A stretch of DNA of 5,451 nucleotides, taken from an uncultured Eubacteriales bacterium (GTDB lineage Bacteria; Bacillota; Clostridia; Christensenellales; Pumilibacteraceae). A model generated the notes under the pieces. The model was given only the letters and a program-made list of their open reading frames with translations, was not told the origin of the DNA and ran no database searches. The stretch spans positions 1-5,451 of the forward strand of contig USNB01000092.1 in the NCBI GenBank assembly GCA_900555875.1, in the 5' to 3' direction. Shown in pieces: positions 1 through 4,653 of the stretch; the first letter of the stretch is position 1; each line of letters opens with the position of its first letter. Both the position numbers and the translations under genes were made by a program.

Positions 1-910
1 CTCCGTATTCAAAGCCGGCTTCGCGGATGAAGTCGCCCGTTTCGTCGAACAGTTCGGTGGGGAAGGGACCCTTTCCGACGCGTGTCGTATAGCATTTTGC
101 AATACCTATACATTCGTCGATGAGCGTGGGACCTATGCCTCCGCTCACGCAGAACCCGCCCGTGACGGGGTGGGAACTCGTGACGTAGGGGTATGTGCCC
201 ATGTCGAGATCGAGCAGCGTGCCCTGCGCTCCTTCGAAGAGCACGTTCTTGCCTTCTTTGTTAGCGTTGTATGCTATGACGGTGGTGTCCGCGCCGTAGC
301 GGGCAAGTTTGCTTGCCGCGTCCGAATACGCCGCGAGCACTTTGTCGTAATCGAGCCTGTCCGCATTTGCGGCATAAGCGTCGGCGCCGAACATCCCCGT
401 GATGTATTTCTTTTTATTTTCGAGCATCGCGCGCAGTTTTTCGGCGAACACTTCGGGATGAACGAGATCGTAGAAGCGTATGCCGACGCGTTCGGCTTTG
501 TCCATATAGCAGGGACCGATACCTTTTTTCGTCGTACCGATGTCTCCCGCGCCCTTTGCCGTTTCCGCAAGCGCGTCTATTATAAGGTGATACGACATGA
601 CGATGTGAGCGCGCCAGTCTATGCGCAGTCCGTCGAGCGAGGTGCCGTTTGCGCGTACTTCGTCCATTTCCCGGAGAAGGGAAAGGGGATCGACCACGCA
701 TCCGGGTCCTATGCAGCATATCGTTCCGTCATAAAGGATGCCGCTGGGCACGAGGTGGAGCTTATAGGTCTTGCCGCCGCTGACGACCGTGTGTCCTGCA
801 TTGTTGCCTCCTGTAGCGCGCACGACGACATCGGCTTTTGCCGCCATGATGTCGATGATCTTTCCTTTGCCTTCGTCGCCCCATTGGGCGCCTGCGAGAG
901 CGGTTATCAT
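1..910 (-). CDS. purA: Adenylosuccinate synthetase, 3'-truncated by window edge
   Basis: Adenylosuccinate synthetase joins IMP and aspartate using GTP, the first committed step from IMP to AMP, in the cytoplasm. The 303 residues visible (of about 425 usual) carry the family hallmarks in order: WGDEGKGK at 10-17 with the catalytic Asp12, NNAGHT at 36-41 with the catalytic His40, the IMP-binding GTTKKGIGPCY at 125-135, RVGIR at 141-145, FEGAQGTLLD at 225-234, and TRVGKGPFPTE at 276-286. The C-terminal guanine-binding part lies beyond the left edge. The ATG at 908-910 is chosen because it puts the usual seven or so residues before GAQWGDEGKGK and has AAGGAG nine bases upstream. That ATG overlaps the TGA of the preceding membrane protein gene by four bases (ATGA), so translation is probably coupled. 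Nothing visible suggests a defect; no catalytic residue is missing in the part seen. The identity is certain from motifs. Confidence 0.97.
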   Translation of the reverse strand, partial: MITALAGAQWGDEGKGKIIDIMAAKADVVVRATGGNNAGHTVVSGGKTYKLHLVPSGILYDGTICCIGPGCVVDPLSLLREMDEVRANGTSLDGLRIDWRAHIVMSYHLIIDALAETAKGAGDIGTTKKGIGPCYMDKAERVGIRFYDLVHPEVFAEKLRAMLENKKKYITGMFGADAYAANADRLDYDKVLAAYSDAASKLARYGADTTVIAYNANKEGKNVLFEGAQGTLLDLDMGTYPYVTSSHPVTGGFCVSGGIGPTLIDECIGIAKCYTTRVGKGPFPTELFDETGDFIREAGFEYG

Positions 911-1902
911 GTGTCTTTTCTCCTTGACTTCTTCGTTCTGACGACGATCACGGCGACTATCACCGCCGCAGCCGCGATCACCGCCGCAGCCGCGAGGATG
1001 TATTCCAGCCACGGCTGTACGTTGCCGTTTCTTATCGTTGCAGCCAGCGCCGTTGCGAGCGCAGCCAGCGTTTCTCCGATGATGAGCGCCGTCTTTGCCT
1101 TTCCGCGGGTGAGCGGCGATACGGAAAGCATGCTTATCAGCAGCCATACCGCAGTGAGTATCACATATGCTCTTGCCGTACCGAAACCGTTTACGGAAAT
1201 CAGTATCATTGCCGTGATATACAGCGCCGCGGATACGCAAAGTCCGGAAACGGGTGCGAACAATCCGCTGCCTTCATCTTCGCTTACCGGGTACATCCTG
1301 ACTCTCTGGAGCGGACGCACGAGGATGCAAAGAACGACTATATTGACGGCGAGCACGCCGACCTGCGGCATACGGTATATCCAGAGATAAGTGAAAAAAT
1401 CTATGCTGCCGATATAACCGTAGTACCAATATAATGCGAACGATCCGAGACCGAGCGTGCATGCCGCAAGGGATATCAGCGTTCCGCATACCGTTTTGAC
1501 GTACACGTTCCCGCGCTTCGACAGTTTGAATATCAGCGCTATCGGAAGAGGGAACAGTGTGTTGGACAGTAACGTGAGCGGGTTGAATGCCTGCGTGACG
1601 AATATCACGTTGCCGAGCAGATCCGAGATGAGACCTACCGTCATCCCTCCGACCGGGCCGAGCGTTGCGCCGGCTATCAGCCATGGCAGGTAGATGAACG
1701 AGATCGTAAACGACGGTGTGAGCATGAGCGTTCGTCCGATCAGTTTGCAAACGACCGCGATCGCACAGAACGTCGCTATCGAAGCTATCTTGTAGGCGGC
1801 GGATCTTTTATCGCGTCTCCTTTCACGCTTCTCGGGTGTGGCGTCGCGAGCTTCCGCTTCTACCTGAGAGGCAATTTCCTGCTGAGTATCCTTATCACTC
1901 AT
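907..1902 (-). CDS. ECF transporter S-component-like membrane protein (folate family) with C-terminal four-helix extension
   Basis: Substrate-binding membrane subunits of energy-coupling-factor importers capture a vitamin or similar small molecule and work with a shared EcfA/EcfA'/EcfT module. Residues 38-198 resemble the folate-family S-components: hydrophobic helices at about 38-58, 84-103, 108-127, 138-161 and 183-197, with the characteristic stretch around FIYLPWLIAGATLGPVGGM (69-87) followed by GLISDLLGNVIF (90-101). Two parts are unusual. The first 35 residues are highly charged and hydrophilic, and residues 213-322 add about four further helices (213-238, 245-265, 270-290, 298-322), giving 331 residues against about 170-200 for a typical S-component. 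The last helix contains a perfect duplication AAAAVI-AAAAVI (304-315). The start at 1902 is supported by AAGGAGG with seven-base spacing. No EcfA or EcfT gene is in view, as is normal for group II systems. The gene overlaps purA by four bases. Substrate cannot be read from the sequence; folate is the family label only. Confidence 0.82.
   Translation of the reverse strand: MSDKDTQQEIASQVEAEARDATPEKRERRRDKRSAAYKIASIATFCAIAVVCKLIGRTLMLTPSFTISFIYLPWLIAGATLGPVGGMTVGLISDLLGNVIFVTQAFNPLTLLSNTLFPLPIALIFKLSKRGNVYVKTVCGTLISLAACTLGLGSFALYWYYGYIGSIDFFTYLWIYRMPQVGVLAVNIVVLCILVRPLQRVRMYPVSEDEGSGLFAPVSGLCVSAALYITAMILISVNGFGTARAYVILTAVWLLISMLSVSPLTRGKAKTALIIGETLAALATALAATIRNGNVQPWLEYILAAAAVIAAAAVIVAVIVVRTKKSRRKDT
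920..925 (-). promoter_or_regulatory. Ribosome binding site of purA
   Basis: AAGGAG on the minus strand, nine bases before the purA ATG at 910. It lies inside the last codons of the upstream S-component gene, as expected for a translationally coupled pair. Confidence 0.8.
959..994. repeat. Perfect 18-bp tandem duplication inside the S-component gene
   Basis: Two identical adjacent copies of an 18-base unit (959-976 and 977-994; plus-strand unit ATCACCGCCGCAGCCGCG). As 18 is a multiple of three the reading frame is kept, and the two copies encode the repeated hexapeptide AAAAVI at residues 304-315 of the last predicted membrane helix. Identity of the copies at synonymous positions suggests recent slippage rather than selection for a repeated peptide alone. 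Confidence 0.9.
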
Positions 1903-1909
1903 TGTCGGG

Positions 1910-1916
1910 CCTCCTT
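1910..1916 (-). promoter_or_regulatory. Ribosome binding site of the S-component gene
   Basis: Perfect AAGGAGG on the minus strand, seven bases before the ATG at 1902. It fixes the start and therefore shows that the long charged N-terminal segment of this protein is really translated. Confidence 0.9.
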
Positions 1917-1942
1917 AAGGCTGTATGAAATTTTACCTAACA

Positions 1943-1971
1943 AGTATACACTTTTATCCGCTCGTTGGCAA
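1943..1971 (-). promoter_or_regulatory. Sigma-A-type promoter for the S-component/purA pair
   Basis: On the minus strand a -35 box TTGCCA (1966-1971) and a -10 box TATACT (1943-1948) are separated by exactly 17 bases; each box matches five of six consensus positions. Initiation is expected near 1936-1938, giving a leader of about 35 nt that contains the AAGGAGG site. The -35 box lies within the last codons of the flippase gene, whose stop is at 1954-1956. I see no terminator hairpin in 1903-1953, so read-through from the flippase gene is also possible. Confidence 0.7.
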
Positions 1972-3471
1972 GTGTTTTTGCCGCGCGCCCGTCGCTTTTT
2001 TGCGCCTGCCGCGAAGCATGAACCCGTCGTAAAGTCCGAACGCCCACATAAGAGCGAGCATTGCGGCGGTGCCTGCCGCCGCGCCGCACGCTATCTCCGC
2101 TGCCGCCGGCGCTCCTTGCGTCAGTCTTGCCGTCCACTCCGAGAGCAGCGCGCAGGGGACGGCGAGCATACATGCGCCGAACAGCGTGCCGAACATCGAT
2201 AGAGATATGCCCGTATGTTTTTTAATGCAGGATATATCCAGCGCAGTGGAGAGGACGAGCCCCGCGAACATTGCGATGCAGACGGCGTTCACGGAAAAAC
2301 TTCCGTAGAAACAGAACATGACGCCGACGGTGACCGCGGTCCCTATGAGATAGTTGACGAATCCCTGTTTTTCCATGCCCAGGGAATTCATCATCGAAGA
2401 CGTTATGCTTTCGAGCGCTATGGGAATGAGCAGGTAAGTGCCGAGTTTTATGGCTTCTCCGGCAACGGCGTCTCCGTAAAGAAGCATGCCCACTTCTTCG
2501 CCGACGCCGTAAAACATGGGCATACATGCCGCCGATACGATCACGGAGAACTTGATCGAAGTTTCCGTTCGCGAGCGTACTTCATCCCGTCTGCCCGTCG
2601 CCGCGGCGCGGCTGAGTTCGGGGATGAGCGCATAACTGAGCGATCCTATGACGGTGATCGGGAGGTAGAGCAGCGGCATAGCCATCCCGATCCCCGCGCC
2701 GAACATGGCGAGCGACTCTTCTCTAGTATAGCCGGATACGGAGAAGAGGAAAGGGACGATCGTCGCCATGAGAACGCCCGTCAGCGACGAGGACGCACGC
2801 AGCGCACTGATAGGCGCCGATTCGGCGATGAGCGGCCGGAGCTGCGCGCCCGGCGCGGCAACGCGTCCGCGTCCCGCAAAGAACACGGCGATCGTGATCG
2901 CCATGCTCAGACCCATCGCCAGTACGAGCGAAAGCACTGCGGCAAAAGTCTTGCCTGCTCCTGCGGCGAACATCGCGACGCATATGACTATGCGGAATAT
3001 CTGTTCGAGCAGCTCGATAAAAGATACCGTGAAGAATTTTTCTCTTCCCCAGAGGTTCCCTCTGAACGCCGCCTGTATCCCGCCGAACAGCAGAGCGGGG
3101 AGCATGACGAGCAGCAGTCCGACCGCTTCCTCTCCCGAAAGCAGCGCCGGCAGAACGGGGGAGAGCGCGAGTACTCCTCCGGCGAGCAGCAGAGAGAGCG
3201 CACAGTTCACGACCAGCCCCGCTCCGACTACGGATGAAGCGTCTCGCGTCCGTCCCTCCGCGAGCATTGCGGCAGTCTTTTTTCCCGTTATGAGCGGCAG
3301 TCCGCTTGTCGTCAGCGTGGCGAGCACAAAGAAAAACGACAGCGCTATCTGGTATGTGCCGAGAGCCGCCGCGCCCATTTCCCGCGAGAGGTATATTTTG
3401 AATATAAAGCCCAGCGCACGGTCGACGACCGAGAAAGCAGTGAGCGTGAATACCGCCTTTACCAAACTCAT
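1954..3471 (-). CDS. MOP-superfamily lipid-linked oligosaccharide flippase, SpoVB/MurJ-like
   Basis: A 505-residue polytopic protein with about 14 hydrophobic segments, the size and helix count of the MOP superfamily (MATE, Wzx, MurJ, SpoVB). These proteins flip undecaprenyl-linked sugars such as lipid II, or other polysaccharide units, across the cytoplasmic membrane. The N-terminus (FTLTAFSVVDRALGFIFKIY at 8-27, then LSREMGAAALGTYQIAL at 28-44) and the block GIQAAFRGNLWGREKFF (131-147) followed by ELLEQIFRI (153-161), with E156, Q157 and R160, match the pattern seen in SpoVB-type flippases. The protein ends in a basic tail (488-500). The ATG at 3469-3471 is the only one giving a full first helix, yet no Shine-Dalgarno sequence precedes it. 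It follows the lipid kinase gene after a 121-base gap holding a strong hairpin. Whether it serves spore cortex, peptidoglycan or another polymer cannot be decided; no sporulation gene is adjacent, so I give no symbol. Confidence 0.88.
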   Translation of the reverse strand: MSLVKAVFTLTAFSVVDRALGFIFKIYLSREMGAAALGTYQIALSFFFVLATLTTSGLPLITGKKTAAMLAEGRTRDASSVVGAGLVVNCALSLLLAGGVLALSPVLPALLSGEEAVGLLLVMLPALLFGGIQAAFRGNLWGREKFFTVSFIELLEQIFRIVICVAMFAAGAGKTFAAVLSLVLAMGLSMAITIAVFFAGRGRVAAPGAQLRPLIAESAPISALRASSSLTGVLMATIVPFLFSVSGYTREESLAMFGAGIGMAMPLLYLPITVIGSLSYALIPELSRAAATGRRDEVRSRTETSIKFSVIVSAACMPMFYGVGEEVGMLLYGDAVAGEAIKLGTYLLIPIALESITSSMMNSLGMEKQGFVNYLIGTAVTVGVMFCFYGSFSVNAVCIAMFAGLVLSTALDISCIKKHTGISLSMFGTLFGACMLAVPCALLSEWTARLTQGAPAAAEIACGAAAGTAAMLALMWAFGLYDGFMLRGRRKKATGARQKHLPTSG

Positions 3472-3479
3472 ACATTACT

Positions 3480-3510
3480 ATATTATTTTCGCGGAAAATG
3501 TATGCGGCAA
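3480..3510 (-). promoter_or_regulatory. Possible promoter immediately before the flippase gene
   Basis: On the minus strand TTGCCG (3505-3510) is followed by a very AT-rich stretch with overlapping -10-like hexamers: AATAAT at 3482-3487 (17-base spacing), TAATAT at 3480-3485 (19-base spacing) and TATAGT at 3477-3482 with no fitting -35 box. Initiation from any of these would fall within a few bases of the ATG at 3471, so the transcript would have almost no leader. This fits the absence of a ribosome binding site, but the boxes are weak and the AT-rich run offers several registers. Confidence 0.4.
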
Positions 3511-3535
3511 ACCGGCTGTAACGCACGTCGACGAA

Positions 3536-3568
3536 CGCGCCTGTCCGGAGATATCCCGGGCAGGCGCG
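3536..3568. other. GC-rich stem-loop between the lipid kinase and flippase genes (possible terminator)
   Basis: An inverted repeat with arms CGCGCCTG (3536-3543) and CAGGCGCG (3561-3568), an inner CCGG/CCGG stem (3545-3548 with 3556-3559) and a seven-base loop. In plus-strand RNA the 3544/3560 pair is U-G; in minus-strand RNA it is an A-C mismatch, but there the stem gains a G-U and an A-U pair at its base. It lies 24 bases after the lipid kinase stop codon and is well placed to end that transcript. However, it is not followed by a T-run on either strand (only TT on the minus strand), so a classical Rho-independent terminator is not proven. Confidence 0.55.
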
Positions 3569-3592
3569 CTGGTTGTATATCGGATACGGGTT

Positions 3593-4486
3593 TTACTTGT
3601 TGTCCTCTCGTTCCTGTTTCGTCTTATAAGTGATGAGCCCCGAACGGACGACTTTACAGTCGAGAGATATTCCTTCGTATATCTCGCCGTCCAGCTCGAT
3701 GGGACAGCCGCCGCCGTCCACGGTCACTTCGGTGACGTTGTAATGAGTTATCTCGGGAAGTTTGTAATGTCTGCCTTTGACGAAGTGCGAGAGTATGCCT
3801 AAGGGTCCGCGGTTGAGTTTTTCGGCTATCATAAGATCGAGAACGCCGTCGTTTATGCTCGAGCCGGGCGCTATGTGCATGCCTCCGCCGAAGTCAGATC
3901 CGTTGCATACGCCCACCATGATGCAGTCTTTGACGAGCTCTATCTCTCCGCCTTCCGCCGTTTTTGCCCGCACGGTTACGTGATACGGGGTGAATTTCAT
4001 CAGGCAGCGCACGAGAGAAGTATAATAAGTAAATGCGTTGCGCTTGCCGTCAACGGCTTTGAGCACATCCACGTCCATGCCGGTGCCGCCGATGTTCAGG
4101 CAGCGTTTCGGGCCGACGTCGATATAGTCTATGCGTTTCGTTTCGCCCGCGATGATGTCCTCGAACGCTTCGAGAGGCTTGAGCGGCAGGGAAGCCGCAC
4201 GCGCGAAATCGTTGCCGCGCCCCGACGGGATAAAGCCCACTTTGATATTTTCAAAATCCGTTATGCCGTTGACCACTTCGTGGAAGGTGCCGTCTCCTCC
4301 GATAGCGATGACGTTGTCCGCACCCGAACGGCAGAGCATCTCGGTGAGTTTCATGGCGTGGCCGCGTGCGTTGGTCTCGTATACCGAGTAGTCATATCCT
4401 TTGGCGTTACAATAGTTTGTCAGTATATTAAGGTTATTTTCGCCGCGGTTTTTGCCGCTGCGCTTGTTTACTATAAAATTGTACAT
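3593..4486 (-). CDS. Diacylglycerol kinase-family lipid kinase (YegS/BmrU type)
   Basis: A soluble, membrane-associating kinase of the DAGK catalytic-domain family, which phosphorylates diacylglycerol or a related lipid with ATP, typically to recycle diacylglycerol into phosphatidic acid. The 297 residues are the usual size. Motifs in order: N-terminal VNKRSGKNRG (6-15), nucleotide-binding GGDGT (63-67), PSGRGNDFAR (87-96), FGGGMHIAPGSSINDGVLDL (199-218) with the conserved Asp-Gly, and ELDGE (264-268). In the second motif an arginine stands where many relatives have threonine (GTGND). No membrane helix is present. The ATG at 4484-4486 is preferred over an in-frame ATG 72 bases upstream because homologues start close to the VNxxSG motif, AGAGGA lies ten bases upstream, and a good promoter lies inside the longer version. 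The lipid substrate is not determinable from sequence; diacylglycerol is the family default. The next gene downstream encodes a flippase for lipid-linked sugars. Confidence 0.92.
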   Translation of the reverse strand: MYNFIVNKRSGKNRGENNLNILTNYCNAKGYDYSVYETNARGHAMKLTEMLCRSGADNVIAIGGDGTFHEVVNGITDFENIKVGFIPSGRGNDFARAASLPLKPLEAFEDIIAGETKRIDYIDVGPKRCLNIGGTGMDVDVLKAVDGKRNAFTYYTSLVRCLMKFTPYHVTVRAKTAEGGEIELVKDCIMVGVCNGSDFGGGMHIAPGSSINDGVLDLMIAEKLNRGPLGILSHFVKGRHYKLPEITHYNVTEVTVDGGGCPIELDGEIYEGISLDCKVVRSGLITYKTKQEREDNK

Positions 4487-4496
4487 CTGTGTCCCG

Positions 4497-4502
4497 TCCT
4501 CT
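4497..4502 (-). promoter_or_regulatory. Ribosome binding site deciding the lipid kinase start
   Basis: AGAGGA on the minus strand, ten bases before the ATG at 4486. Spacing is slightly long but acceptable; it supports the short 297-residue form rather than a start at 4558. Confidence 0.6.
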
Positions 4503-4509
4503 TGTTCGC

Positions 4510-4524
4510 CGTGCGTAACGCACG
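4510..4524. other. Small perfect hairpin in the lipid kinase leader
   Basis: CGTGCG and CGCACG form a six-base-pair perfect inverted repeat around a three-base loop. With initiation near 4530-4532 on the minus strand, it would be at the very 5' end of the lipid kinase mRNA, about seven bases ahead of the AGAGGA site. It may stabilise the 5' end or be a protein-binding palindrome; no function can be assigned. Confidence 0.5.
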
Positions 4525-4536
4525 ATCGCCATGGCA

Positions 4537-4565
4537 AGTATATCACGTTTTTCGACACATATCAA
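4537..4565 (-). promoter_or_regulatory. Sigma-A-type promoter for the lipid kinase gene
   Basis: On the minus strand TTGATA (4560-4565) and TATACT (4537-4542) are separated by 17 bases, each box matching five of six consensus positions. Initiation is expected near 4530-4532, giving a leader of about 45 nt. The promoter lies within what would be coding sequence if translation began at 4558, which argues against that start. The -10 box is identical to the one ahead of the S-component gene. Confidence 0.72.
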
Positions 4566-4614
4566 CAGAATACGCGCGTTTCGGATCCAATATTTATATC
4601 ATGCCCCAAAATAA

Positions 4615-4643
4615 TTGAAAAATTTTTCGCGCAGTGTTATAAT
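4615..4643 (+). promoter_or_regulatory. Strong extended -10 promoter of the tRNA nucleotidyltransferase gene
   Basis: TTGAAA (4615-4620, five of six) and a perfect TATAAT (4638-4643) are separated by 17 bases, and TG at 4635-4636 gives an extended -10 element (TGTTATAAT). Initiation six to eight bases after the -10 box falls at about 4650-4652, only two to four bases before the ATG at 4654. It is the best promoter in the window and diverges from the lipid kinase promoter, with 49 bases between the two -35 boxes. The palindrome GAAAAATTTTTC (4617-4628) overlaps its -35 box and spacer. Confidence 0.8.
4617..4628. repeat. Perfect 12-bp palindrome overlapping the -35 region
   Basis: GAAAAATTTTTC, a perfect inverted repeat of five A followed by five T flanked by G and C, covering most of the -35 box and the first part of the spacer of the plus-strand promoter. 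It may be a bent A-tract or an operator; AT-rich palindromes of this size also occur by chance in promoter regions. Confidence 0.6.
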
Positions 4644-4653
4644 CATTGCCGTA

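Noticed and set aside
170..1390. A 406-codon open frame on the plus strand, antisense to purA and the S-component gene
   Set aside because: It crosses two real genes and their overlap, shows no recognisable motifs and is cysteine/histidine-rich in the manner of a GC-rich antisense shadow.
2215..3237. A 340-codon plus-strand open frame antisense to the flippase gene
   Set aside because: Its product is extremely rich in R, E, G and H with no domain signal, as expected from the reverse complement of hydrophobic codons; the minus-strand membrane protein explains the region.
2723..3526. A 267-codon minus-strand frame beginning with an ATG at 3475, overlapping the flippase start
   Set aside because: It is a frame-shifted reading of the flippase, rich in arginine and histidine, with no membrane pattern; the ATG at 3471 gives the real protein.
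2768..3802. A 344-codon plus-strand open frame spanning the flippase start, the intergenic gap and the end of the lipid kinase
   Set aside because: It runs antisense through two well-supported genes and the hairpin, with no ribosome site or family resemblance.
3516..4524. The ten-base string GTAACGCACG occurring both near 3518 and near 4515
   Set aside because: Repeats of ten bases are expected several times by chance in a window of this size, and the two contexts share nothing else.
4487..4558. A 24-codon N-terminal extension of the lipid kinase starting at 4558
   Set aside because: The extension contains the predicted promoter -10 box (4537-4542) and the leader hairpin, does not resemble family N-termini, and the ATG at 4486 has its own AGAGGA site.
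4590..4628. A second minus-strand promoter upstream of the lipid kinase using TATAAA near 4595-4600
   Set aside because: The best -35 candidate matches only four of six positions and the region is AT-rich, so such matches are expected by chance; the TTGATA/TATACT promoter closer to the gene is much better.
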